A stretch of 64,000 nt of DNA, taken from positions 173,061-237,060 of the forward strand of contig DDFG01000001.1 in the NCBI GenBank assembly GCA_002337055.1, read 5' to 3'. The position numbers and the translations under genes were made by a program. The DNA is from Betaproteobacteria bacterium UBA1934 (GTDB lineage Bacteria; Pseudomonadota; Gammaproteobacteria; Burkholderiales; Rhodocyclaceae). Under the pieces are notes generated by a model. The model made no database searches. It was not told the origin of the DNA and was given only the letters and a program-made list of their open reading frames with translations. This document shows, in pieces, positions 1 through 7,614 of the stretch; position 1 is the first letter of the stretch; each line of letters opens with the position of its first letter.

Positions 1-38
1 GCTGACCGGCAAGATTCCGAGCCTCACCGAATACATGG
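1..38. other. Tail of an upstream unit, cut by the window edge
   Basis: These bases precede a strong terminator. On the + strand a TGA at 3-5 could end an upstream gene, but too little is present to identify it. Confidence 0.3.
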
Positions 39-66
39 CGGCGCCCATCGGGGCGCCGTTCCTTTT
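39..66 (+). terminator. Rho-independent terminator
   Basis: An 8-bp GC stem (CGGCGCCC at 39-46 with GGGCGCCG at 51-58) closes a four-base ATCG loop and is followed by TTCCTTTTT. It would end a + strand gene lying left of the window. Confidence 0.85.
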
Positions 67-187
67 TGTGAAAGTAACTGAATGCTTTCACCGTAGGGAG
101 GGTGATGTCAGTGTCGCCAATTTTTACAATAATCGAGTGAGAACCTGTTTTCCAAAACTAAGTTTCTATAGATCAGATAGTTACATA

Positions 188-206
188 TTTGGCAAACTAA
201 TTGCTC
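188..206 (+). promoter_or_regulatory. Sigma-54 (-24/-12) promoter of PEP-CTERM gene
   Basis: TTTGGCAAACTAATTGCTC has GG at 191-192 and GC at 203-204, exactly 12 bases apart, with the flanking TTGGCA and TTGCT expected of an RpoN promoter. It lies about 60 bp before the ATG at 267. A dyad of GTTTT and AAAAC around CC at 147-158 could be an upstream activator site, but this is weak. In PEP-CTERM organisms the PrsK/PrsR system with RpoN is known to drive such genes. Confidence 0.75.
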
Positions 207-266
207 TAGTATCTCTGGCCGAACAAAGGCATTCAAACCGATGTGGCCCGACCCGAGGAGACCGAG

Positions 267-806
267 ATGAAAGTGTTTAGAACGATAGTTGCGATTGCGT
301 CGCTATTTGCGGCGTCATTTACTCAGGCTACACCCGTAACAGTGGATGCTGGTTGGTATGGATTCTGTTTTTCCGGTGTGGGTGGAGGTGCTTCCGCCGG
401 CTGCCAAAATGCGGGTGTCGGTGTTGCCGGCAACTCCATCACGTTCACCCTCGCCTCGGCAGGTTTGCTGAAGGTTACGGATGGTTTCCAGGTCGGAGAT
501 GTGTTCAGGGTGTTTGTCGATTCTGTGGACATGGGTACGACTTCCACGCCTGGATCGGGTTCCTTTATAAGCTCACCGGATGCGCTCTACGCGAGCGGCT
601 ATTACAGCGCGGGCAGCTGGTTGCTGAGTGCGGGCAGTCATTCCGTGGATATTTTTGCGGACGTTTCGCCGTTCGGTGGTGGCGGGGCTTATATGGAAAT
701 CGAAACCGCTCGGCAGGCAGTACCCGAACCCGGCATGTTGCTCCTCGTCGGCCTGGGTTTGGCGGGCATGATTTCAATGGCTCGGCGCGGGCGTCGCGCG
801 ATGTAA
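267..806 (+). CDS. PEP-CTERM sorting domain protein
   Basis: This 179-aa exported protein has an N-terminal signal peptide (about residues 1-21, ending near TQA). A Gly/Ser/Ala-rich mature part of about 130 residues follows. The C-terminal sorting signal is VPEPG, then a hydrophobic helix (LLLVGLGLAGMIS) and a basic RRGRR tail. Such signals are cut by exosortase (EpsH family) and the proteins reach the surface or the exopolysaccharide matrix. No exosortase gene is in the window. The start at 267 is preferred over an upstream in-frame codon because a GAGGAG ribosome-binding site lies just before it and the signal peptide begins there. A sigma-54 promoter lies upstream. The mature domain is not recognised, so its specific role is unknown. 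Confidence 0.9.
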   Translation: MKVFRTIVAIASLFAASFTQATPVTVDAGWYGFCFSGVGGGASAGCQNAGVGVAGNSITFTLASAGLLKVTDGFQVGDVFRVFVDSVDMGTTSTPGSGSFISSPDALYASGYYSAGSWLLSAGSHSVDIFADVSPFGGGGAYMEIETARQAVPEPGMLLLVGLGLAGMISMARRGRRAM

Positions 807-824
807 ATTGGCGTCACCAACGTA

Positions 825-859
825 CCCAGGGTGACCTAGCTTGGCTCCCTCACCCTGGG
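825..859. terminator. Hairpin between convergent genes
   Basis: A perfect 10-bp inverted repeat (CCCAGGGTGA at 825-834, TCACCCTGGG at 850-859) lies between the PEP-CTERM gene and the convergent GGDEF/EAL gene. There is no T tract, so it is a possible bidirectional terminator or mRNA end-stabilising hairpin. Confidence 0.5.
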
Positions 860-920
860 ACATTTGGGCTTCAAGCGGTGCGTTCAGAATGCACACATTC
901 ATCTCAGCCTGTTGTCAGGC

Positions 921-3122
921 TCACTTGGCAGTGTTTGGCAACAAGGGTTCCGGGCAGGCGTAGCCGAATCCCTGCGCGAAATCGACACCGATAGAGGCGA
1001 GCCGTCCGATGACACCCTCGGTCTCCGCGCACTCCGCGACGGTGCGTTTGCCGAGAATATGGCCGATGCGATTGATGGTTTCGACCATGGCGTGGTCGAC
1101 ACTGTCGTGTTCGATATTCTTGACGAAACTGCCATCGATCTTGAGATAGTCGACCGGCAGATTCTTGAGGTAGCCGAACGAACTAGTGCCGGTCCCGAAA
1201 TCATCCAGTGCGAACTGGAAGCCGAGTTCCTTGCAGGTCCGGATAAATTCGGCAGCAGCCTGGAGGTTTTGTATCGCCACAGTTTCCGTCAACTCGAAAC
1301 AAATGCTGCCGGGGTGCAATTTGTAGCGGGTAGCTTGCTTCTGCACAAAAGGAAGCAGTTCTTCCGAATCCAGTGAAGCACCGGAGAGATTGATGGCACA
1401 GGTGATCGGCTGGCCGCCCCAGCCGATGGCAATGTCGGCGTAATGGCTGAACACCTCCTGGATGACCCAGCGGTCAATTTGCGGCATCAGGTTATAGCGT
1501 TCCGCCGCAGGCAGGAATCGGCCCGGCAAAATCAATTCGCCATCCTCGCCGATCATCCGGAGGAGGACTTCGAGGTGTTCGCCGTGCCCGGCCTCGGTTT
1601 CCATTGTCTTGTAGCGTTGGCCGTAAAGTACAAAACGATTGTCGCGCAGCGCGGCGTTAATGCGGGCGACCCAGCCGGTTTCGGCACGGCGGGCGGCCAG
1701 GCTCATGTCGCTGGCGGCAAAGATCAGCACCCGATTCTTGCCGCGATCCTTGGCCCAATAGCAGGCGCAGTCGGCTTCGCCAAGAATTTCTGCGACGCTG
1801 GTGTGTGTGGGGCTAATTTCGGTGAGGCCGATGCTGATGCCCACCGTGAATGTCTTGCCCGAGTGCAAAAACTGGAATTCATTGACTGCCGCCAGGATCT
1901 CTTCGGCAATCAGTTTGCCGCGCGCTGCTGGACAGTTCTCCAGCAATACGCCGAATTCGTCGCCACCCAGTCGCGCCAGCGTGTCGGTATCGCGTATACG
2001 TTTTTGCATCAACTCAGAGAGTTTGCGGAGCAGTTCGTCGCCGGCAGCATGGCCGCAGGCGTCATTGACGACCTTGAAGCGATCCAGATCCATGTAGCAA
2101 AGTGCATGGCTGCGCCTATTTTCTTGGACGTCTTCGAGCGCCGCCTTGAGTCTGCGCTCGAACTCGCGGCGGTTGAACAGGGCCGTCAGCGGATCGTGAG
2201 TGGCCTCCCACGACTGGCGATGCAGGTATTCCCGCGTCACCGTGACATCGCGCAGAACGACCACGCCACCGATCAATTTGCCTTCAGAGTCAAGAATTGG
2301 CGCGGCCCGCTCTTCCACGGCCACGCGTGTGCCGTCGCAGCGCCGCAACTCGCCGTTACCCTGGCACGACACGACCGTCCCTTGCTGGAGCGCCGCGTCC
2401 AGCGAGCTCGCCAGTGGGGTGCCTTCGGTGGCGTCTTGAAGGTGAATGATCTCGGTCACCCGTCGTCCGCGGACTTCGCGGGAGTTCAGCGCAAGCAGGC
2501 GTTCGGCGACGGGATTGAGGTAGTTGACCCGGGCCTCCGCGTCCGTGGTGATGACGGCGTCGCCGATCGAGTGCAGCGTTGTCTCGGCGCGCTCCTTCTC
2601 TTCATGCAAGGCTCGCGTGACGCGCGAAAGTGCCCGAAGCGGCAGGGTTTTCATGATCGCGTAGATCAACAAGCCGAGCATGACACCCACCAAGGCTACG
2701 ACCATTTCGGTGAAAAGCGCCTCGCCCATCGCGCGCGTCACGGCCAGGTTGCCCACGACGCGATCGGCATCGTACAGCGGTTGACTGATCCGCAGTGTAG
2801 GCTTGGGTGGCGGTTGTCCGGTACTGGCCACGATTTCGCCTTGCAGATCGAGCACTTCGACCAGTTCATTGTCGAACGGCACCGGCTCTCGTGCCATGAG
2901 GCCCTGGATGCGGTTCTCGGCAAGCGTCCAGGTGTCCGGCGCGCTGGCGATCAGGCTGCTGAGCGCAGCGGCTTTGACCCGGGCCTTGAATTGCAGGTCA
3001 TCACGGGCGTCCCAATAGGCGAGCGCACCATAAATGGCCGGCAGGCTGAGCGCTACCAACAGCGCCAGCACCGCAGCAATGCGGTCAATGGAGCGTTGCA
3101 AGCGGAGATCGAGCGAAGGCAA
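921..3122 (-). CDS. PAS-GGDEF-EAL c-di-GMP protein, membrane-bound
   Basis: This 733-aa inner-membrane protein has a helix at about 13-33, a periplasmic loop of about 100 residues, a second helix near 138-160, a PAS domain at about 180-300, GGDEF (about 310-470) and EAL (about 480-725). The cyclase motif is intact (GGDEF 386-390) and an RDTD inhibitory site precedes it. The EAL signature reads EVL (518-520), but the metal-binding DDFGTG (640-645), ELTET and KIDGSF motifs are kept, so phosphodiesterase activity remains plausible. The start is a TTG with no clear ribosome-binding site, so the true start may differ slightly. It lies 42 bp downstream of a PstS-like binding-protein gene on the same strand, which suggests that a periplasmic ligand controls c-di-GMP output. 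Confidence 0.9.
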   Translation of the reverse strand: MPSLDLRLQRSIDRIAAVLALLVALSLPAIYGALAYWDARDDLQFKARVKAAALSSLIASAPDTWTLAENRIQGLMAREPVPFDNELVEVLDLQGEIVASTGQPPPKPTLRISQPLYDADRVVGNLAVTRAMGEALFTEMVVALVGVMLGLLIYAIMKTLPLRALSRVTRALHEEKERAETTLHSIGDAVITTDAEARVNYLNPVAERLLALNSREVRGRRVTEIIHLQDATEGTPLASSLDAALQQGTVVSCQGNGELRRCDGTRVAVEERAAPILDSEGKLIGGVVVLRDVTVTREYLHRQSWEATHDPLTALFNRREFERRLKAALEDVQENRRSHALCYMDLDRFKVVNDACGHAAGDELLRKLSELMQKRIRDTDTLARLGGDEFGVLLENCPAARGKLIAEEILAAVNEFQFLHSGKTFTVGISIGLTEISPTHTSVAEILGEADCACYWAKDRGKNRVLIFAASDMSLAARRAETGWVARINAALRDNRFVLYGQRYKTMETEAGHGEHLEVLLRMIGEDGELILPGRFLPAAERYNLMPQIDRWVIQEVFSHYADIAIGWGGQPITCAINLSGASLDSEELLPFVQKQATRYKLHPGSICFELTETVAIQNLQAAAEFIRTCKELGFQFALDDFGTGTSSFGYLKNLPVDYLKIDGSFVKNIEHDSVDHAMVETINRIGHILGKRTVAECAETEGVIGRLASIGVDFAQGFGYACPEPLLPNTAK

Positions 3123-3164
3123 GGCAGCGGCGGTTAGGGTAAACGGCGAAAAGGCAGGGTGGAG

Positions 3165-3998
3165 TCAGGGCAACAGATGTCCAGTTTGCCGCAAAATGTC
3201 CGCGCCCTTTGCGGAACGGACGAATTTCAGGAATAGTTCGGTTTCTGCAGACGGGGATTTCGGCAGTACGAAGTAAAAATGTTTGAGCAGTGGGTAACGG
3301 CCGTTGCTCGCGTTTTCCGGCGTAGGTTCGATACCATCCAGCGCCACTGCGCGCAGGTTGCGTTTCTCGGATCGAATCAGGGCCACGGTCGTGACGCCCA
3401 GACTTCCCTGGATGCTCTCCATTTTGTCGGCAGCTTCCTGGTCGGTGGCGGCGTAGGCGAGGCCGCTGCGTTGTTCGGCGGTTACGAGTGCCTTGTCGAT
3501 GTCGGGCGAAAGCGCGCGGATCTGGCGCGTGTTGTCGTCACCAGCCTGCCGCATGACCGGGCGCACGGTGGTGCCATCTGGCCAAGTTGTCAGTCTGCCG
3601 GCGTAGATATCGGCAATCTGGCTCTTGTTCAGCGATCCTGTCTTGTTATCGGCACGTACCGCAAATACGGTGAGGCTTCGAGCGTATTCCTGTGTTTGGA
3701 TACCCGCTTGCGTTTCCGACTCCGTCGCCCGGCGCGACGACAGTCCGATTTCAATGGCGCCTTTGGGCACGCCCTTGAACGCTCCGCTGGTACCGAGACT
3801 CGACAGCACGACGATCTTTGAATCGGGGTAGGCCTTGGAAAAGGCTTCGCCCAGCAATCGCATGGTGCCCAGCGCATTGCCGGTGCCCCCGATGCGAATT
3901 TCGCCGGCTGTCGCCAGTAACGGCGTCGTCAGCAAAGTCAGGATGGACAGCTGAACACAAAGTCGGCGCAGAGATGTTTCCGCGAACTGGAAATCCAC
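3165..3998 (-). CDS. PstS-like periplasmic substrate-binding protein
   Basis: This is a 277-aa protein if started at GTG 3998, which has AGAGG nine bases upstream and gives a proper signal peptide (hydrophobic ILTLLTTPLLATAG). A longer ATG start at 4106 would put about 36 unlikely residues in front. The mature part opens with EIRIGGTGNALGTM and has the SSLGTSGAFKGV and GLSSRRAT stretches of the PstS-like type II binding-protein fold (phosphate or similar oxyanion). Late residues include YPLLKHFYFVLPK, typical of the family. No transporter permease or ATPase is adjacent. The next gene downstream is a membrane GGDEF/EAL protein, so a sensing rather than uptake role is inferred. The ligand is unknown. 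Confidence 0.8.
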   Translation of the reverse strand: MDFQFAETSLRRLCVQLSILTLLTTPLLATAGEIRIGGTGNALGTMRLLGEAFSKAYPDSKIVVLSSLGTSGAFKGVPKGAIEIGLSSRRATESETQAGIQTQEYARSLTVFAVRADNKTGSLNKSQIADIYAGRLTTWPDGTTVRPVMRQAGDDNTRQIRALSPDIDKALVTAEQRSGLAYAATDQEAADKMESIQGSLGVTTVALIRSEKRNLRAVALDGIEPTPENASNGRYPLLKHFYFVLPKSPSAETELFLKFVRSAKGADILRQTGHLLP

Positions 3999-4352
3999 GA
4001 TGCGTATCCTCTTTGGGAGTCGAAGCTTGTGCGCAATGTACTCCTTTGCGTGCTGACTGAAAAGCCGACAAACCATTGGAATGGCCGGCCCGCGGGCTTG
4101 TGGCACATGGGTGGCGGGGCAATCTCACGGCGGGATGCGAACACATGGGTATTGCACTAGAAAATGGTTTCAATTTGAAAATCAAATCTCGCAAAAATGT
4201 GCTTCAAGTATATAGAAAAATAACAGAAATATCACATTCAAATGACTGCTATTGATAATGACAATTGGAAAATATTTGTCTTGAAAGGCATATTTAAAAC
4301 AGAACGCTTCAACTAGCGTTTCAGCGACAATCCGATCTGTCTGGAGGGCACT
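3999..4352. other. AT-rich divergent intergenic region
   Basis: No gene is seen here. The stretch 4150-4340 is clearly richer in A and T than its neighbours. It contains a 13-bp dyad TTTCAATTTGAAA at 4168-4180, which could be a regulator site. Near 4253-4271 there is a half-good match to a Fur box (GATAATGA then AAT), about 12 of 19 positions, too weak to assert. Promoters for the binding-protein gene (left) and the 63-aa ORF (right) should lie here, but no convincing -35/-10 pair was found. Confidence 0.5.
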
Positions 4353-4544
4353 ATGGAACACGCGATCAATGCAAACGGCTGCGCAGCCATCATGAACGAA
4401 ACGCCTCGGCAAGAGCCGACGCCAGGTGGCGTGTGGCGCTGGTTTGGGGGGGTGGTGGAAACTTATCTTTACCCCGACATCCATCCCGGCGACAACCGAA
4501 TCGCGGAGTACATTCCGCCCCGCATGGGGCCGGGACGCGGTTAG
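4353..4544 (+). CDS. 63-aa orphan protein of unknown function
   Basis: This small ORF has a good ribosome-binding site (CTGGAGG, five bases before the ATG) and is followed 26 bp later by a strong intrinsic terminator, so it looks like a genuine single-gene transcript. The protein has no signal peptide and no membrane helix. It holds an aromatic patch (VWRWFGG, then ETYLYPD) and a Pro/Gly-rich end (IPPRMGPGRG). It is not recognised as any known family. An in-frame ATG at codon 14 could be an alternative start. It sits in an AT-rich promoter region and is convergent with the LysR gene. Confidence 0.65.
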   Translation: MEHAINANGCAAIMNETPRQEPTPGGVWRWFGGVVETYLYPDIHPGDNRIAEYIPPRMGPGRG

Positions 4545-4570
4545 GGCGCCGCTTTTTCCCCGCAAGTTTT

Positions 4571-4597
4571 GGCGGTCGGTCCGGCCGCCTTTTTTTT
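4571..4597 (+). terminator. Rho-independent terminator after the 63-aa ORF
   Basis: A seven-pair stem (GGCGGTC at 4571-4577 with CGGCCGCC around 4583-4589, one G-T pair) closes a five-base loop and is followed by eight T at 4590-4597. It lies between the small ORF and the convergent LysR gene. Confidence 0.88.
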
Positions 4598-4612
4598 GAC
4601 GATGCCGTGCAG

Positions 4613-5512
4613 TTAGCGGCGCTCGCTGTTCCAGACCGCGGCGGCGACGGCCATGGTGGCAGCGACGGTCGGTTCACCCATTCTGTCCCTGCGGCAAATC
4701 AGGCCGAGTTCAGCGGGTACCTTGACCGCATTGGCGATTACGACGCCATCGGCGTGGGCCGCATTCAACGCCAGATTGTCACGCGCCAGCGAAAGTGCGA
4801 CGCCGGATTTGACCAGATCCATCATCGAAGGCTCCAGATCGACCTGGGCAACGACATTGAAGATCACGCCCTCCTCCAGTGCAATGCGCTGAAGCAGCCG
4901 ATGATGCACGGATTCGGGTGGCGTCTCGATCCAGGGCAGGGCTGCCAGCTCGCGCCAGCCCTTGTTGCTGACTTCGGTGCTCCAATTGGGCGGGGCGACC
5001 ACGTTATAGGCGAAGCCGGTGAGCGTAAGTACGTGAAAGCGCTCGCGCAATTCCTCCAGTCCCGGTGCGCCGAGCGTAAAGGCGACGTCAAGGTTGCCCG
5101 CTTCGACCTCGCGTGCCATGGCGCCCGACATGCCGTGCCGCAGCGAATACGACAGGCCGGGATGCTGTTCGGTGAGCCGGCGCAGACAGGTGCCAAGGCG
5201 CAGAAATTCGGGGTCGACGATCGTGCCGAGGCGCAAACTCCCGGTGATGCTGCCCTTCAGGCGCAGCGCTGCGGCACGAAATTCGGCGGCGGTATTTATC
5301 GCCCGCTCGGCCGCCGGCAACAACTGGTTTCCCGCCTGGGTTAGCCGCATGCCGCGCGGCATGCGTTCGAATAGTGCGACGCCAAGCCTTTCCTGCAACT
5401 TCTTGAGTTGCAGGCTGAGGGCTGGCTGGCTCAGGCAAAGACGATCTGCTGCTCGCGTCAGGTTGCCTTCCTGCGCCACCATTACAAAAGCTCGAAGTGC
5501 AGAATAGTCCAT
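4613..5512 (-). CDS. LysR-family transcriptional regulator
   Basis: This 299-aa protein has the LysR winged helix-turn-helix at the N-terminus (SALRAF, then TRAADRLCLSQPALSLQLKK, with LFER after it) and a substrate-binding effector domain from about residue 90. The ATG at 5512 gives the usual LysR beginning (MDYSALRAF). A TTG six codons upstream is possible and neither has a good ribosome-binding site. The gene stands alone with an AT-rich upstream region. A dyad TTTCAAATGAAA at 5525-5536 overlaps the start region and resembles the dyad at 4168-4180, so autoregulation is possible. The inducer and targets are unknown. Confidence 0.92.
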   Translation of the reverse strand: MDYSALRAFVMVAQEGNLTRAADRLCLSQPALSLQLKKLQERLGVALFERMPRGMRLTQAGNQLLPAAERAINTAAEFRAAALRLKGSITGSLRLGTIVDPEFLRLGTCLRRLTEQHPGLSYSLRHGMSGAMAREVEAGNLDVAFTLGAPGLEELRERFHVLTLTGFAYNVVAPPNWSTEVSNKGWRELAALPWIETPPESVHHRLLQRIALEEGVIFNVVAQVDLEPSMMDLVKSGVALSLARDNLALNAAHADGVVIANAVKVPAELGLICRRDRMGEPTVAATMAVAAAVWNSERR

Positions 5513-5524
5513 ATGATATAAAAA

Positions 5525-5536
5525 TTTCAAATGAAA
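5525..5536. promoter_or_regulatory. Candidate operator dyad at the LysR start
   Basis: TTTCA and TGAAA flank AA at 5525-5536. A closely similar dyad, TTTCAA-T-TTGAAA, lies at 4168-4180 in the neighbouring AT-rich region. Two matching sites flanking one regulator gene are suggestive only, because both regions are AT-rich. Confidence 0.3.
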
Positions 5537-5736
5537 GATATTTGTGTTTCTAAACCTGAATGAGGGTATATATCATTTAAATTCAACATTATATGCTTAT
5601 CTCAGTTTCTGAGCATAGAGTGTTTCTTGAAGTTTAAGTTTAAATATTGAAATGATAGGGACTGGTGGGGTTTGTCGAAAAGGGTTCTTCCGCAAATCGG
5701 ATAGAATCCACCGACTTACGTTGCCTGGTGAACGAG

Positions 5737-7404
5737 ATGTTGTGGTATTCAATGCGCCACCGCCTGCGCCAGTTCCAGAGTTCGCGGCTTAACAAACGGG
5801 GTGACGACCTCATGCGGCGCGGTGATCTGACGGCCGCCGAGGCATGCTTTCGCGCCGTTCTTGCGGCGGATGCCCGGCACGCGCTGGCGCACAGCAATCT
5901 CGGCAACACCCTGATGGGCTTGCACCGCTACGACGAAGCGTTGATGCATCTGGAGCAGGCAGTTCAACTGGCGCCACGTCATGTCGGCGTGCTGGTCAAT
6001 CTCGGTAATGCCTATTTTCGCGGTGGAGCGACCGCCGCCGCGGCGCAACTGTATGGGCAGGCGCTCGATATCGATCCGCATGCCGAGGCGGCGCTGGCGA
6101 ATATCGTGCGGCCCCTGCTTGAACTCTGCGATTGGGACGCCCTCGACCGCCATCTGGCGACCATCCATGCGCATCTCAGCGCGGCCGCGCCGGGGGCGGC
6201 GGTTCCGGTCTCGCCATTCGATTCGATATTTTTGCCCTTCACGCGGGCGGAACAACTCGATATCGCCCGTCGCTACGCCGCCGGTTTTCGCGGCATCAGA
6301 TCGATCGAACGCCGCACTTCGTCGGCCAGCCGTTTGCGCATAGGCTATCTTTCCGGGGATTTTCACGATCACCCGACGGTGCATCTGACCATGGGGCTGT
6401 ATGCGGCGCACGACCGGTCGGCGTTCGAGATCACCGGCTACTCGATCGGGATTCCGGACAGCGGCCGGCACCGCCAGACCATCGCCGCCCAATGCGATCG
6501 GTTTTTCGATCTGCACGACCGGGATGCAACGCAGATCGCGCGCAAGATCGCCGACGACGGCATCGACATTCTTGTCGACCTCAAGGGCTACACCGGTGGC
6601 GCTCGGCCAGAGATATTGGCGCAGCGACCGGCGCCGGTGCAGGTCAATTACCTGGGTTACCCCGGTACCATGGGCGCGCCCTTCATCGACTATCTGATCG
6701 CCGACCCGATCATCATCCCCGATGTACACCGGGCGGACTATGCCGAACAGGTGGTGGTGCTGCCTGTCACCTATCAGCCGACCGATCCGCATCAGGCGGT
6801 CTCGGCCACACCGATCACCCGACTGAAAGCCGGCCTGCCCGAAGCTGCCTTCGTATATTGCTGTTTCAACAATTCGGCCAAGATCGATCGTCGGACCTTC
6901 ACAAGCTGGCTTGCGGTGCTCGCGGCGGTGCCCGAGAGCGTGCTCTGGCTGCTCGACATGCCCGAACCGGCCCGATTGGCGCTGCGTGCCGCCGCCGGCC
7001 GCGCGGGCGTCGATGCCAACCGGCTGATCTTCGCGCCCATCGTGCCCAAAGCCGAACATCTCGCCCGGCTGCGCCTCGCCGATTTGGCATTAGACACGTT
7101 TCAATACAATGCCCACACCACGGCGACCGATGCGCTCTACGCGGGGACGCCGATGCTGACGCTGATCGGCGAGACCTTCGCCTCGCGCGTGGGCGCCAGT
7201 CTTGTCACGGCCGCCGGCCTGCCCGAACTGGTGGTCTCCAGCGAGCGCGAATTCGTGCGGATGGCCGTCTCTCTGGCCGGCGACCGTTCCCGGCTGGCGG
7301 TGCTGAAAGACGCGCTCAGGCGACCGGGCATGCTGCCGCTCTTCGATGCGCCGCGCTATGTTCGGGAACTGGAGGCGGCGTATCGGCAGATGATGGAGCG
7401 CTAG
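5737..7404 (+). CDS. TPR / O-GlcNAc transferase-like (GT41) protein
   Basis: This protein (555 aa from ATG 5737) has N-terminal tetratricopeptide repeats (about residues 15-115, with SNLGNTLMGLHRYDEAL and LVNLGNAYFRGG) joined to an OGT/SPINDLY catalytic region. OGT hallmarks are visible: DFHDHPTVHL, DLKGYTGGARPEI, YPGTMGAPFIDYLIAD, FNNSAKIDRRTF with the UDP-binding lysine, and DTFQYNAHTTATDALYAGTP. The predicted reaction is transfer of a sugar from a nucleotide sugar to protein or to another acceptor. The donor and acceptor are not known in bacteria of this type. A GTG at 5665 would extend it by 24 residues. It stands alone, not next to flagellar or adhesin genes. Confidence 0.88.
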   Translation: MLWYSMRHRLRQFQSSRLNKRGDDLMRRGDLTAAEACFRAVLAADARHALAHSNLGNTLMGLHRYDEALMHLEQAVQLAPRHVGVLVNLGNAYFRGGATAAAAQLYGQALDIDPHAEAALANIVRPLLELCDWDALDRHLATIHAHLSAAAPGAAVPVSPFDSIFLPFTRAEQLDIARRYAAGFRGIRSIERRTSSASRLRIGYLSGDFHDHPTVHLTMGLYAAHDRSAFEITGYSIGIPDSGRHRQTIAAQCDRFFDLHDRDATQIARKIADDGIDILVDLKGYTGGARPEILAQRPAPVQVNYLGYPGTMGAPFIDYLIADPIIIPDVHRADYAEQVVVLPVTYQPTDPHQAVSATPITRLKAGLPEAAFVYCCFNNSAKIDRRTFTSWLAVLAAVPESVLWLLDMPEPARLALRAAAGRAGVDANRLIFAPIVPKAEHLARLRLADLALDTFQYNAHTTATDALYAGTPMLTLIGETFASRVGASLVTAAGLPELVVSSEREFVRMAVSLAGDRSRLAVLKDALRRPGMLPLFDAPRYVRELEAAYRQMMER

Positions 7405-7533
7405 CCATTCCTCCGCAGCTCGTCGCCGCCGGTCGCCGTTCAGCTTCCGAATGAAGGGGTTCGTCGCACGCGCGTGGTGAGCGGAACTGCGTCGAGCCAC
7501 AGTGGCGCCACGTTCAATCACGGAGGTGCCACC

Positions 7534-7614
7534 ATGCCACACCACAATCATTTTTTGCTTAACCTGTCGGCGCGCGAATCGGCCGCGTCGGCAAGCGGCC
7601 GGAGACGGCCATGA
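7534..7614 (+). CDS. 26-codon leader ORF coupled to ABC ATPase gene
   Basis: This very short ORF has a strong ribosome-binding site (CGGAGGTG five bases before ATG 7534). It encodes a peptide that begins MPHHNHFLLNL and ends in GRRRP. Its TGA (7612-7614) overlaps the ATG of the ATPase gene at 7611 as ATGA. The arrangement suggests translational coupling or a leader peptide. The peptide has no recognised domain. It may be only a translation-control device rather than a functional peptide. Confidence 0.5.
   Translation: MPHHNHFLLNLSARESAASASGRRRP

Noticed and set aside
1443..3137. Long open frame on the + strand antisense to the GGDEF/EAL gene
   Set aside because: It is a shadow of the opposite-strand gene, typical of GC-rich DNA; the - strand frame has clear PAS, GGDEF and EAL motifs.
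4253..4271. Fur box upstream of the 63-aa ORF
   Set aside because: Only about 12 of 19 positions match and mainly one half; in AT-rich DNA this is expected by chance.
4353..4544. PQQ precursor peptide (PqqA) or RiPP precursor
   Set aside because: It lacks the PqqA Glu-x3-Tyr core, and there is no modification enzyme gene next to it.
5749..7059. 436-codon open frame antisense to the OGT-like gene
   Set aside because: No ribosome-binding site or known motif; the + strand frame carries the TPR and OGT motifs.
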